A stretch of 64,000 nt of DNA from Gerris lacustris (GCA_951217055.1 OX578277.1:14873218-14937217), one strand, 5' to 3'; counted from the first letter of the stretch, positions 23,168 through 36,299 are shown. Program-made: numbers and translations. The notes: a model not told the origin generated them from the letters alone.

Positions 23168-23946
23168 ATATCTAAGAATTAATATCTAATGGAATTTTTT
23201 TAAATTTTATTTAAGTTGTATATAACCACGTCGTTCAACAACCGATAATATAAAAATAAAAATAAAAAAGATTTGCTTTAAAAATTATTCCTACCCAATT
23301 AGAAATGTTCTCTTTCTATTATGGGTGACAGTATTTTTAATTATTTTTTTTCTTTTTCGTTCATTATTGCCTAAACAATTATCAATAGTGAACAATTGTT
23401 CTTCTTACCGATTACGACTACCTAGAGGTAAAAAGCTAAAAATTATATTATTTAAATTATAGGTTAATTCTTCATTATTCTGAAATGTCACAAGAAACTA
23501 AATGTAATTACGACCTAAATATAAGTTAAAGTTTTTAGCTAAATTGCCAGCTTATAAATTATATTTAATTATACTTTACGTAATATTAAATTTATTATTA
23601 TTGCAGCTTGCATTATTAAAGCTATTACTTATTTCCTAATTATAATTTAATGAATTTAGGAATAAATGCATTTCTTCGGACTAGTAGAACATAAATTTTA
23701 TTATAATGAACAAAATCTTTAAAATAAATATTATAACATAATTGCAATTGAATTATTCGAATTAATTTACATAAAATTCCCTCACTTAAATTTTATGTCA
23801 TAATGTTATGATCTAAGGTAATAATTGCTTCAACGTGAAATTATAGTTTTATATTTAAACTTTTATACAGAAGATAATTTTAACTAAATTATAATTTTCT
23901 AATTATTGGGAGTAATTTATCTATTTATTCGGACGAAAGAAATTCC
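23168..23946. other. AT-rich stretch with no recognisable gene
   Basis: No feature was recognised. Confidence 0.4.
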
Positions 23947-24015
23947 TGTGTCATAGCAGAGTGTTTAGAACATCTAAGTTAAAGATCCGTGGTTCAAACC
24001 TGGGATGTCGGAGCC
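23947..24015 (+). mobile_element. tRNA-like sequence (SINE head or tRNA pseudogene)
   Basis: A box-A-like CATAGCAGAGTGTTTAG and box-B-like CCGTGGTTCAAACCTGGG lie at tRNA spacing. There is no convincing acceptor stem, so it is not a functional tRNA gene. Confidence 0.5.
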
Positions 24016-24136
24016 AATTTTATATTTCTTTTCAATAATTATATTATAAATAATTTTAATCATTAATATTATAAACAATTTCCTTAAAATAATAGTACAT
24101 ATTTTATTATATTTATAAAATTGATATTCCAGCACA

Positions 24137-24430
24137 TAATGTGCCACAATGCTCACATGATGTGTATAACCAGGATGGGGAATAATGTGGAGAACGATCT
24201 CCGAGCTCTCGGTGTCCAGAATTAGATCTTAGAGAAACAGCTCCGAATCACAGAGCTTAGTTGGGACGTCCAACTATAAAAGAAGGATACATCCAGGAAG
24301 GAACTAATTTTCTCACCTCTGATTTCTATTGAACAATTTGGAAACTAATTTCACTACTAGATATCATTTTAGTTTGAATAAACTTGAAACTGTTGTTCTT
24401 ATAAATAAGTTATATTGAATGGCAGCCACA
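24137..24430 (+). other. Promoter- and poly(A)-bearing segment resembling a solo LTR
   Basis: A TATA-box-like CTATAAAAGAAGG lies at about 24276. About 100 bases downstream is GAATAAACTTG, a poly(A)-signal-like site. The stretch upstream is less AT-rich. A TG start near 24137 and a CA end near 24430 would fit an LTR, but I could not see a clear 4-6 bp target duplication or a second LTR. Confidence 0.3.
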
Positions 24431-24561
24431 AAATTAGTTTTTAGAATGATTATTATTATTATATTATTTCTTTTTTTTTTAAATTTGATTAGATTTATTG
24501 TTTTTCACTCCATCTCTATAAAGTGTATAATCCGAAATTGGGTCAATGTACGAGGTAAAGT

Positions 24562-25127
24562 AATAGTACATTATGCGTCGAGTGCGGAAAGTAGCATTTT
24601 GCATGCGAGTGTGGAGTTTGCACCCGAGCGATAGCGAGGGTAGTAAAACCACACGAGCAAAGCAAAATGCAGTTTTCGCACGAGTTGCTTACCGTACTTT
24701 ATCTACGATTGTTGGATTTTAATAATGAATACAGAAAAAAAAAATTAAATAAACTTCGTGTTTGTTAGTTCGTATTTCTCTTTTGATAAACATGACATTA
24801 ATTCATTAGTTGTATTTTGTATCAAATTAATTATTTCGGGAAGCGTATTAATTACCTCATAACCACTTAGATCACTCATTGTTTTTCACTAAAAACTCTA
24901 TATAAACAGTTACTTTAATTAAACAAACAGCAAATTAGTTTTGTTAAATTAAAAAAAACTCGCTAATCGTGTTAAAGTGAAGAATTCTTCTTCTTTTACC
25001 GCACTTGGGCGGAAATAAAGAAGAATTATGAACGCTCATGCGCAATGAATACAACTACGAAAAGAGTCACTTTCTACGCATCTAAACAGAGATAAAATGT
25101 TTATATTTTGTATCAATTGTAGATAAA
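24562..25127 (-). mobile_element. TRL family element, copy D (inverted)
   Basis: Reverse-complement unit, beginning AATAGTACATTATGCGTCG and ending TATCAATTGTAGATAAAGTA. The hairpin is at about 24982-25027. The frame (ATG at 24879 on the minus strand) keeps MSDLSGYEV and NTTNELMSCLSKEKYELT but is otherwise eroded. Confidence 0.75.
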
Positions 25128-26113
25128 GTATATTTTATTTAGAAAGATTTATTGCTTTCAAACTCCTACAAGTTTGGCGTTTGTTTTTGACAGGCTTACT
25201 ACAGGTAATCGATAAGAGTTGTGCGGTTTTTTTGTGTGTATTATTTAAGCTCCCCTAGAGTCTAGAGAACGTCTCAAAAGATTAATTTCGGTGTGTCGAG
25301 GGATGAGTTAGTGAGTTACTGATTTAACGGATTATAGAGTAGGCCCTCTCAGCCAAGGACTCCGCGAACCCAAGGGCCTCTCAGATAATTGCCTTTAAGG
25401 GGGGAACCTGGACCTCAGCAGGACTTTCTATCCGAAGCCCTGGGGACAACCAGAACCCTTATCTTAAAGGTTCAGGATTCTCCTTCAGGATTATCTTGTT
25501 AACTCCAATTTCGGTTACAAGTCTGCAACCACGACGCTTAACTTTTTGACTAATGTCTTACAGTCTACACTTCTTAAATCAAACTGCTCCAGCAATTTCC
25601 TTTTCTGTTAAGTAACTAGATTTAGTTGGAAACGGTGAATTCAAAGGAACAATAAAAAATGTTATAGTTGTCTTGAAATAATTTAAATTCGATTTTAACA
25701 AAAAAATTGGATCTTTCTGAAATAATAATGAAAATAATTAATGAAATTATGATTAAAATAATGAAATTAACATAAAAACAATTATTTGTGCAATGAAATA
25801 CTTATAAAAAAAATTATCCGACAATACTTGCAATAATCTTGACTATTTAAGTCATTTGGTTATTCATTTTATCAAACATTTGCTGTAAAAAAATAATTGT
25901 ACCTAATTTGGAATTAAACCCCACGTTCCGAATCTTCCGCCTAATTCCATTATTACTAGTTTGTTAAAATGCAGATTTATCCCTGGACACACAAAAATTA
26001 AAATTAAGTATAAGTATTTTTTTTTTACCTTTTTTTCATTCAGTGATACCAAATAAATTTAAAATCTAATTCATTGCTACAAAATTAAAAAATAATTCTG
26101 AAGGATCAAATAC
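25128..26113. other. Intergenic stretch with a GC-richer island
   Basis: The part at 25330-25510 is GC-richer and contains two similar blocks (GGCCCTCTCAGCC and GGGCCTCTCAGATA). I cannot assign it. The rest is AT-rich. Confidence 0.35.
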
Positions 26114-26718
26114 TTTTATCTACGATTGATACCAAATATAAACATTATATCTTTGTTTAGATGCGTAGAAAGTGATTATTTACGTACTTGTATTCATTGC
26201 GCATGCGCGTCTCATAGTTCTGAATAATTCCTCTTCTTTACCACGCTAGTGCGGTAAAGAAGAGGAATTCTTCAGCTTTACGCACGATTAGCAAGTTTGT
26301 TTACATTTAACAAAACTAATTTGCTGTTCTTTTATTAAAGTAACTGTTTATATCGAGTTTTTAGTGAAAAACAATGAGTGAATCAAGTGACTTCGACGAA
26401 AATGTGGAGAATAATAATCCTCCAGAAATAATTAATTCGGTAAAAAATACAACTAATGAATTAATGCCATCTTTATCAAGAGAGAGAAACGAACTAACAT
26501 ACAGCAAGTTTATTTGTTTCTGTATTTATTATTGATCTAACAATTTTAATCTATTTATTATAAATCTAACAATCGTAGATAAAGTACGGTACGCAACTCG
26601 TGCGAAAACGGCATTTTGCATTGCTCGTGTGGTTTTACCACCCTCGCTATCGCTCGGGTGCAAACTCCACACTCGCATGCAAAATGCTACTTTCCGCACT
26701 CTACGCGTAATTTACTAT
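26114..26718 (+). mobile_element. TRL family element, copy E
   Basis: Full unit from CTTTTATCTACGATTGATAC to CGCGTAATTTACTATTG. It has the hairpin (26217-26275), the inverted CAATCGTAGAT block (about 26571) and the closing palindromic block. It contains an extra partial duplication (AATCTAACAAT) before the inverted block. Confidence 0.78.
26374..26532 (+). pseudogene. Tyrosine-recombinase-like N-terminal remnant in TRL copy E
   Basis: The frame starts MSESSDFDENVENNNPPE and continues through LMPSLSRERNELTYSKF, parallel to copy C but with conservative K/R exchanges. That the two copies differ while keeping length and chemistry suggests they derive from a coding ancestor. The catalytic part is absent. 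Confidence 0.38.
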
Positions 26719-26734
26719 TGCAGGAGTATTTCTT

Positions 26735-27597
26735 TTTAGGGACCGTAGGCAAAACCAAAGGTATATATTTTCCTGCTTGTGTCTTTCTGTCCGTCCGTCT
26801 GTCGCCTGCTCTCACGGTTACACCTTTCGACCGATCACTTTGAAATGTGGCATTTATGTGTATGTGTATAGTACCTACCCACGTTTAAATTTTAAAAATA
26901 TAACGACTTGAAAAAAATTATTTTAAAAAACTTTATTAAACTTAAGGGTTAAAATTTTTTTTTTTTTGGAAACCGTGTGGGGTATCATTTGAAAGGGTAC
27001 GTTGAACTGATTACAAAAATATATAATTTTTGGTTATAAGCTTTGACAGGACGAGCGTAGTCGAGTTTGAAGAGGGTGTTAAAAGTGCCTCCCCCCCCCC
27101 CCCCCCCCCCTTCTATCTTGAGTATGTTAAGTGCAAAAAATCTGAAAAAAATCCTGAACATTCTTCGACCAAAAGTAAAGATTCCACTTTTATTTATTAT
27201 TTGATTTATTATTATATTATATTATATTATTTATATTATTTATATTATTATATTATTATATTATATTATATAAATTTGATTTATTTATTATATTATTTGA
27301 TTTATTTATTATTTTTATTAGTTTTGGAAATTTCGAAAAAAAATTATATATTTTTTAATAGACAAAATACGTTGTTTTTTTTTTTATATAATTACGCTCT
27401 TTTTGATGTATTTATATGTTTAACGTTTAGTTCAGTGGCAAAAAAATACTTTATCAGAAGATTGTTTATGTGTTTTGAGAATATCAGACCCATAGGATAG
27501 TTCAAAGTATGCGTTTTAGCATTTTAAAAAGCGACATCAATAGGTACTACTTAAACAATACTGTGTAGCCTACGGACCCTGACTGTGTGCTGTGGCA
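26735..27597 (-). repeat. HP7 interspersed repeat, copy 1
   Basis: Matches 38611-39375: TATATTTTCCTG, the GTCCGTCCGTCTGTCG run, GCTCTCACGGTTACACCTTT, GATCACTTTGAAAT, CTGATTACAAAAATATATAA and CCTGAACATTCTTCGACC, ending at a hairpin (TGTGTGCTGTGGCACACA, 27583-27600). Relative to copy 2 it has gained a 20-base C tract (27091-27110) and a TTA/TTTA expansion (27186-27315). Confidence 0.85.
27091..27110. repeat. Poly-C tract (20) inside HP7 copy 1
   Basis: HP7 copy 2 has only CCCCCTCC at the same place. Confidence 0.97.
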
Positions 27598-27599
27598 CA

Positions 27600-27795
27600 C
27601 ACTATTTTCTGTTTATTTTTCTTACGTCCCGATAAACCACATAATGTAGTTTATTACAGGACAGGGCATCTGGCAACTTTACTTATCTCCACGATGAGAT
27701 CATCAGTGTCTCATCTTTCTGGGATTCGAACTTATACACTGGTGTTTAGACCTAGGTTTCAGATGGGGGTGCTTTAACCACTCTACGCCAATGAT
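27600..27795 (-). mobile_element. tRNA-derived SINE
   Basis: On the minus strand, box-A-like TTGGCGTAGAGTGGTTAAAG (about 27768-27790) and box-B-like AAGTTCGAATCCCAG (about 27720) head a body that runs to the end of HP7 copy 1. Separate from the SINE at 7393-7675: the head sequence differs. Confidence 0.6.
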
Positions 27796-27877
27796 AATTT
27801 GCGAATTATTGCCATTTTAAATTTATGATAATATTAATTTTAACAACATGTCATTAAGTCAGAATAAATTAATTAAT

Positions 27878-28037
27878 CCGTAGTGATTATTATTATTAGT
27901 CTGTAGTGATTATTATTATTATTAGCCCGCAGTGATTATTATTATTATTAGCCCGTAGTGATTTTATTATTATTATTAGCCCGCAGTGATTATTATTAGT
28001 AACCCGTAGTGATTATTATTATTAGCCCGTAGTGATT
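27878..28037. repeat. About 26-bp minisatellite, six units
   Basis: Units of AGCCCGTAGTGATT plus (ATT)n. The trinucleotide part varies in length between units. Confidence 0.9.
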
Positions 28038-28039
28038 AA

Positions 28040-29355
28040 AGAACGCTATAAGTAATAATGGAACTAACTGCATGCAGTCATTGAACTCAACTAAGTAGGT
28101 TTGTTAAACCTTCATTTCAGTTTAGTTATGCGGGTTTAGTGTATACTTTTAAATTATGCATTAAATAATTATGACTTTGAGTGTCCGTAAATACTAGGAG
28201 TATAATTTTTCAACTTAAGTTGATAAGATATCAATGATTATTTTTAAATGAATGTGTAAAGTGGTTAATCCTTTTCAACCTAACATTCTTATGATAGGAC
28301 CGTAAAATAAATAATAAAAATAAGTTAGTACATTCTATCTTAATGATTAAGAAAAGAGAATTAAGTATAATTTTACTTTCAAAATAGTTAAACATTTATT
28401 TTTACCTGATTCTTTACTCAGTTTACATAATGTTAAACTTAATTATTTGCTTTTTTATCTCTTCTACCTTTTTTTTCAGTTTATTTTGTCTTTTTTACTT
28501 TACTTTACCTTGACTGGGGTAATAGCGTCCGGTAATGGCGTTTTAGTGGCAGAATGTTTGAAAACCAAGTTCTTCGATCTGGGAGCAGTTTAATTCTAAT
28601 TCCCTTGCCCTTAGCAAAGAGTTACTATTGGCTCGCGTTTAAAGACAAAGGCTAGACTTTAAATTAACTTTCCTGTGGAATCCCTCGTTTTTTTTAGGAC
28701 CTTGCCAATAATAGAGAAGAGTTAAGGAAACCCTTTAGGACACATGTGTTTCCTTTGGCTCAAAGCAGTAAGCTCTATTTATAAGTCTTATCCCAAGGGC
28801 AAGTTCCAGTTTAGAAAAGAAACACGGTGTTTCTCTAAAATAGGTCAAGGCCAATGTATCCTGTAACAAATAACCCCGTATATTTCACTTACAATAGAAT
28901 TAAAATTTGGGTTTTAGTTATTTATCCTTTACAAGGTGTTTCTAAAGTGACTATTTGGCTGAAATTAGAGCTTATTACTTCTACTAAATTGTTTGAAATA
29001 CAAATTTCCATTACCCTTTTGTTTCTTTTAGCGAATTTTCGAAGAAAATTAAGCTATTGCAATGGCTTAAAACATTTTGTAATGCGAATTTTTGAACATT
29101 TTCTCCATGGAAATGCGTTTTAAACCATTCTTAATCGATTCCTGAAATTTAACACTTTTTTCATGTATGAATGTAATGTATATAGTACATATATGTGTCA
29201 CTCCAGACGATATCTCACTCTATATAGGATGCACTTAAAAGATCCAAACAAATTTTAAAATGTCAATAATATCAAAAGAAAGGATGAGTTTATTGGCCAG
29301 AATTTTTGGACTTCAATTAGAGGTCAAATTTTGACAATTTAGGGTCAAAAATAGC
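28040..29355. other. AT-rich stretch with no supported gene
   Basis: An 89-codon plus-strand frame (28854-29123) has no recognisable domain and no splice context. A degenerate tRNA-like piece (TGGCGTTTTAGTGGCAGA) lies near 28536. Confidence 0.35.
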
Positions 29356-29359
29356 ATAA

Positions 29360-29520
29360 AAATGTTTTTTTCCATTTTACCCCCCTCTTATATGAAAATA
29401 TGACAAAAGTGTACATAACAACAATTACTGTACTCTTAAAGAACTTTCCAATGACATGCATCTTGAAGGGTAATACTTTTTTGACTTCTGTACCCCGTAC
29501 TCCGGTGTACCAATTTTTTT
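29360..29520 (+). repeat. Second copy of the repeat at 7205-7382
   Basis: CCATTTTACCCCCCTC, AACAACAATTACTGTACTCT and CTGTACCCCGTACTCCGG occur in the same order and spacing. Confidence 0.75.
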
Positions 29521-29529
29521 TTTTTTTTT

Positions 29530-30343
<814 letters not shown>

Positions 30344-30344
30344 G

Positions 30345-30905
30345 TATTCAAGAATTTATACGTTATATTAATTTTATTTATTTATTACACATTCTAGTTA
30401 TTCCTACATTAAAAGTGAGAACTGGAATGTGCCGATTTATAAATTTATAATATAAAAAATGTATAAATTCCAGCAATTTGGAATCCGGTCTGTATATTAT
30501 GTTTTTTTATTTTAAATATTACAGCGAGTGCTTCATTAAAAGTCTTTCACAGCATTATAATCTAGATTATTAAAAATATTAGGTGTCATTATCGTCATAT
30601 TTTGCCGGAAGAAAATGTTGTGTTCCAAATTTCGCTCTAGAGAGAAACACTTTATTTACTTAAATAACAATGATGCTGCCCTAATATAATGGGTTGCTAA
30701 ACACACAGCGTACTCATCTATCGTCAGACATTACTTAAATAATAAAAATAATATTTATGTACAATTTAATAACATGTTAAATAACATAGTCAAAACAATA
30801 ATAATAAATTAACAATTAAGTTACCATTAAACAAAGTAAGGGTCACACTGTCAAAACAAATTGATTTAAAATAAGATAAAATTTAAGGATGTAATATATT
30901 TAGTA
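30345..30905. other. AT-rich stretch with no recognisable gene
   Basis: No feature was recognised. Confidence 0.4.
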
Positions 30906-31105
30906 AATATGACAGTTAATAATTCCCAGGGAGTCTAAAATAATCGGACGAGTACTTTTTAAGATTTGTTGGTTCGAAAAAATTGAGCGATAGACAGACA
31001 GACACGGAACCAAAAATGTTCCCTGATGTCTCAAACGGAATTCTGTCTTGGAATTTTCGAAATTGGAGACATAATTTTTTTTCTTTGATATTCGCAGTCC
31101 GTTTT
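30906..31105 (+). repeat. HP2 interspersed repeat, partial copy
   Basis: TTGTTGGTTCGAAAAAATTG, GACAGACAGACACGGAACC, AATGTTCCCTGATGTCT, GAATTCTGTCTTGGAATT and GGAGACATAA occur as in 57431-58050. The hairpin end is missing. Confidence 0.75.
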
Positions 31106-31697
31106 ACGGGCGTGTTTTTATTCAAATAATTGATGATTGGTGATTGAGTTTGGTGTGCTTATTGCATAAGATTAACATAAAAGGCAACTATCAAAACTTA
31201 AGAACGTGACTGTAAACATTTGAACAAAAACTCAAAGCTTTGTTTTGTATTGATAAAAAAGAATCGATGTTAGTAGGTTTTCAAAGCTAAAACTTGTTTT
31301 ACAGACATTTAGACATTTTAAAACTGAGTTTTCCGGACTTTCGGCAATCCGGACAGAATCCGGTCCCGTCTAAACCCAGATTAGTTAGACTCTACTAATA
31401 TTATCGAATGACATTGTATCTATTTTCAGCTGATTGATTATAATATACATTCTAAGATATCATGTATTATCAATTGAAAAAGTTGTTTTAACACTATTAT
31501 CAGTTAATAATTCGTGATTTTTCAGGTCATTTTTGTCACAATGATAATCACTGTTGCTATAGATAATAATAATTGGAATAATTATAATTATTGGAATAAA
31601 ATTTTTTTTTTGGAGTTTAGTTGTTAGTGTTTGTGCGTGGAGTGTTATTCTTTATATTTGTTGTGGTAATGTTGAAATATTTTTGTTTGTTTATTAG

Positions 31698-31784
31698 ATC
31701 ACGTCGTTCGAGTCAGGAGGCACAGCCTAATCCTACAGGCAGGCGTGCTTCCGAGTTTCATATTCATCAGCCTCTTAGAACAAG
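31698..31784 (+). CDS. Internal coding exon of an unidentified gene (exon A)
   Basis: An 87-bp exon between a good acceptor (T-rich tract then TTTATTAG) and a donor (AAG, then GTAACC). With the first base completing a codon from upstream, the frame is open and reads SRRSSQEAQPNPTGRRAS, then EFHIHQPLRTR across the junction. The other frames contain stops or read less plausibly. The exon ends after two bases of a codon, which matches exon B at 49631 (one base to complete it). Composition is Ser/Arg/Gln/Pro-rich with two RRxS motifs, typical of a disordered, phosphorylated linker. I do not recognise the protein. Upstream exons are not found in this window. Confidence 0.6.
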
Positions 31785-31960
31785 GTAACCAACTCACTAT
31801 AAACTATAATTAAATACAAAATATATTTATTTGTCACTTATTTTCATAACAAATAATCAAACAAACAACAGACAAATAGACTATATTTAATCTCTCCATC
31901 AGTATTAGAGTTGAACTCTAAAATTTGTATATTTCACTGAAGAATAACAAATAACAATAA

Positions 31961-32722
31961 AATCCTACCGCGGGGTTCGCAAGCCAAGCGAATTTCCATT
32001 GGAAATTTGTAGCTCAATGTTGTGCAGTTTAAATTTATTTCAAACTACTACGACTATATAAGTAGTTGGTTGTTTTTTGGAATGAAAGTCTTTTATTATA
32101 TTTTATTCAAACAAACTTTCGTCCAGGGAACCTGGACTTCTTCAGGTTTTGGAAATACTGTAAATTTAGAGAAACAAATGGTCAAAATGAAAACGAATTT
32201 TGGAAATGAAAGTCTTACCAAGTTAATTTTGATTGTTTTTATGTTTTTTTTTAAAGAATTAATTTTATTTTTTTAACTGACATACCTAATCAAAAATTTT
32301 GAATTATTTATTTTTATTTGTATTAAATATAATATTTGTGTAAATGTTGCTTAATTTATTGGTGTCTTGTTTCAAGTTTATGTGTGTTTATGGTGTTTTT
32401 CAGTGTGTAGAATATTATATTTATCTGTGTCTAATGTGTGTTTAGTGTTTTGTTCTTTAAAAAAAAAAACACTCAACACACATTACTTATATAAAAAAAC
32501 CTCAAGTCCACAAAAGAAAAACTTCAATTAGAATACTACGACTATGTTTAACAAAACAATATTCTAAAAACCCTAATACTACTAAAATATTTCTTTTAAA
32601 TTTTTTTAACTTAAAATAAACACACAATAATAGTAGTTATAAAGAAATTTTAAACTAAACGGCATTGAACTACATATTTCCAATGGAAATTCGCTTGGCT
32701 TGCGGAACCCCGTGGTAGGATT
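31961..32722. mobile_element. Inverted-repeat element with about 50-bp ends
   Basis: The ends AATCCTACCGCGGGGTT and AACCCCGTGGTAGGATT extend inward through AAGCCAAGCGAATTTCC, with only about three differences over 50 bp. The interior has no gene. An internal palindrome surrounds 32461. A related palindrome stands alone at 33348-33379. Confidence 0.75.
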
Positions 32723-32726
32723 ATTT

Positions 32727-33345
<619 letters not shown>

Positions 33346-33463
33346 ATTAGCGAATTTTTTCCAATGGAAATTCGCTAAAAACAAATAGCAAAAAAAAGTT
33401 GTAAAAGAATACTATAGAAGGATATTTAAAGCGAGAAGAAATACAATTAAAATTTATGTATAG

Positions 33464-33705
33464 TACAAGGTGTGTTCAGAAAATAACGGGAATTTGAAAT
33501 TTCGTGGGTTTGGAGAGTACGATTGTCAATTTATTTGTATTATGTTGGTATACATGCCCCTGAAGTATGAAAAAAATTTTCAGCTGTATTCATTGTTTAC
33601 TTTGTCTGTGACAGCCGCTAAGGTTAAATTGTTTTTTATGAGCTTGGCAATTTTCGTTTGTTAAAAAAATGGATCAAAGCATTCGAATTTAATTTTGATT
33701 GAGCC
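33464..33705 (+). pseudogene. Left end of a mariner element with first transposase codons
   Basis: AAGGTGTGTTCAGAAAATAA is typical of a mariner terminus. ATG 33670 begins MDQSI, the usual start of the mariner group whose later part lies inverted at 34265-34740. The frame stops after a few codons and a MITE follows. Confidence 0.45.
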
Positions 33706-33708
33706 TTA

Positions 33709-34263
33709 AGGCCCGTTTACACGGTGATAGTTGGCGCGATAGTTGCGGTCACGACAGCAACTATCGCATCGACCATCAACGTGTAGACTACGTGATAGAT
33801 TTTGTCGCGATAGAACTATCTGCCATCACACTATCTCGTCTGACGAGATAGTTGAGTGTTCTATCACAGCAGTCAGAGTACTCACGCGGATGATATAAGA
33901 ACTACCACGCTAGATACTAGACGCTGATTGGCTTATACTTTTTTATCAACTGATACCAGATTTAAAGGCACCAAATATGAAAGATTGCTTCACATTAGAT
34001 ATCAGATTCTGTTTTTTTCGACAATATGAATATATTCTTTTGGCTGTGTGTGTATTATAATTTAACATTATAATATATTTAATGCTTTATTTCCGTATCC
34101 TAGTCAAAAATGTATTATATAGATGTAACATTGAGTGCACGACAACAAGTTTTGACGAATTTTAACTCTCACCGTGTAAACTGCACACCTCGGCGATAGT
34201 TGTATGACGTAGACTGACATGATAGTTCTATCGTGGAAGAACTATCACCGTGTAAACGGGCCT
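33709..34263. mobile_element. PIF/Harbinger-like MITE
   Basis: Terminal inverted repeats AGGCCCGTTTACACGGTGAT and ATCACCGTGTAAACGGGCCT are perfect over about 24 bp. TTA on both sides fits the 3-bp TWA target duplication of PIF/Harbinger elements. The interior carries repeated ACTATC/GATAGT motifs and no gene. It sits within the mariner remnant. Confidence 0.75.
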
Positions 34264-34264
34264 T

Positions 34265-34740
34265 TAGTTTGGACTTCTTATCCGTAAAACCATGTTTCGT
34301 CACCTGTAATAACACGTTTCAGTATTCTGCATCGTAGTTGACTTCATTTAGTGACACCTGAGCAAATTCCATTTATAACTGTTTTTGTTGATAATTCAAC
34401 AATTTCGGAACAAATTTATAGCTGCCACGCGTTTCATACCCAAAATATTCAAAAACATTTCATGGCATGAGCCAATCGATATGCCAACATCATCAGCGAC
34501 TTCTCTGACTGTGATTCGGCGATCCTTCATAACCACTTCTTTCACTTTTTCCACGTTTTCGTCACTTGATAATGTGCTGGGGCTAGGGCGTCTGCGGGGC
34601 GTTCGTAATCTTCAATGTCTTCACGGTCATCTTGGAGACGCTTATACCACTCGTGCACTCTTATTTTACTCATAGCAGATTCACCGTAGGCCTTCGTTAA
34701 CATTTCACACACTTTATTACTTTTTTTATCTCCAGTAGGG
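34265..34740 (-). pseudogene. Mariner transposase fragment
   Basis: On the minus strand, three frame-shifted pieces follow in order. LTKAYGESAMSKIRVHEWYK and DDREDIEDYERP belong to the N-terminal HTH region. DENVEKVKEVVMKDRRITVR, then EVADDVGISIGSC and LGMKRVAA form the second HTH. VITGDETWFYG near 34300 carries the first catalytic Asp of the mariner DDD triad. At least two frameshifts and internal stops inactivate it. Everything after the first Asp is lost at the junction with the MITE at 34263, and the upstream end meets the foldback element at about 34725. Confidence 0.85.
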
Positions 34741-36076
34741 GGAAAAAGTTATGATTTTGAATTAGTTTAGAGGGACTAAAACAGGTCTTTTCATCCCTGA
34801 ACTCAAAAAGTAGGGAGAAAAAGTAAAAGTAGGGCTAAAAAGTAAAGTAGGGCAAAAAAGTAAAGATTGCAACTTAATTGTTTTATAAATAGTAGAAAAT
34901 GAATGGCTAATGTAATGAAGTTGTTGAAATCAGGTTGGCGGCACTGCGCTTTTTTGACCATGTTTATCTTTTTTTATAACCTGCATCTAAATAACCTTCT
35001 ATTTGAGTTTAATTCCAATTAATATTTGTTTTTAATATTGAATCTCTTATATCTGCTATTAAAAGTGCTAATAATTATTGTTATTTATTAAAATAATAAA
35101 TAAAAACTGTGCAATGAATAAGTAAAGGCAAGATTTTGATGTTTTTTGACAAAATGGCGTAGAAACTAAACGCTTTTCACAAGTGTTATATATTTTTGTA
35201 ATCTACTCTTCAATACTTTCTATTTGATACCTCACTCAAAATTTAAAAATTTTTTTTTTTTTCCTGTGGCAGCAATTAGCCGCCACCTTGGATTCCCAGT
35301 TAATCCGGCCAAGTTGCAATTCTTATTTTTTCTTTGGCCCATCAGACCGCACATTTTTCATATTTTTAGTAAATATAGTTTTAGGGGGGGGGGGGAACGC
35401 TTTTTTTTTTTTTTTTTTTTATAAAATGGCGTAGAAATTTAAACGCTTTTTTTTAATTAAAATTATTTCCACAAGTGTTATTTATTTTTGTAATCTACAA
35501 TACCTTTCATTTGATATCCCACTCAATATTTAAAAAAAATATTTTTTTGCATGTGTTATCCGCCATTCTGGATTTGAACAGCTGATAATTTTAAGTTCGC
35601 TATATTTTTCCTGTGTGCGCGTCAAAACGATCTTTAATATTGGAAAGTTTCATGTTTATTTCTCTTATTATTCAAAAGTTATTGGAACCGTACAGAGTGA
35701 CAGGCAGACAGACAGACTCATGAACGAAACCATAAGGGTTTCTTTTTTTGTTTTTACCAACGAAACCCTAAAAAACAAATAAGAATTGAAATTAAACTCA
35801 AATAGAAGGTTATTTTGATACAGGTCTGAACAAAGATAAACATGGTCGAAAAAGCAAGTGTCGCCAACCTGATTTCAACAACTTCATTACATTAGCCATT
35901 CATTTTCTACTATTTATAAAATAATTAAGTTGCAATCATTACTTCTTTGCCCTACTTTACTTTTTCGCCCTACTTTTACTTTTTCTTCCTACTTTTTGAG
36001 TTCAGGGATGAAAAGACTTACTTTACCCCCTAAACTGATTCAAAATCATAACTTTTTCTCCCTACTGGAGATAAAA
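34725..36076. mobile_element. Foldback element with about 300-bp inverted arms
   Basis: The left arm (34725-35029) and right arm (35776-36076) are about 90 percent complementary. The outer end is TTATCTCCAGTAGGGRGAAA, the arms hold several steps of AAAAAGTAAAAGTAGGGC, and then comes CTATTTGAGTTTAATTYCAA. The roughly 750-bp middle holds HP5-like repeats and no gene. It interrupts the 5' side of the mariner remnant. Confidence 0.9.
35110..35775 (+). repeat. HP5 repeats inside the foldback element
   Basis: Two partial, roughly tandem copies (35140-35395 and 35425-35770) of the unit seen at 43255: ACAAAATGGCGTAGAAA, CACAAGTGTTAT, TTTGATAYCYCACTCAA. The second ends with CAGGCAGACAGACAGACT (35701) and the hairpin AGGGTTTC/GAAACCCT (35735-35769). 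A 12-base G run is at 35384. Confidence 0.75.
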
Positions 36077-36089
36077 TAGATTTAAAAAC

Positions 36090-36195
36090 TGTTTGTGCAG
36101 ACACGTGGAGCCTCGATGGAGCCTTCGATGAAATTTGGCACACATATTCAGGGAAATCATACTCTTAAGCAAAATTGAGACATTTCTTTTTTAAT
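36090..36195 (-). repeat. HP1 fragment
   Basis: TGTGCAGACACGTGGAGCCT, GATGAAATTTGGCACACAT and ATCATACTCTTAAG match the middle of the HP1 copy at 46780-46870. Confidence 0.6.
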
Positions 36196-36299
36196 CATAT
36201 AAATTTCAATTACTATTTAGTTAAGACAAAAAATATGTTCGGTTAATTATTTTTTTATTTATTTACTTTTATTATTATTATTTTATAATAAAATATTAT

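Noticed and set aside
27030..27500. 156-codon open frame
   Set aside because: It lies in HP7 copy 1 and crosses the poly-C and TTA expansions. The homologous HP7 copy 2 does not keep it.
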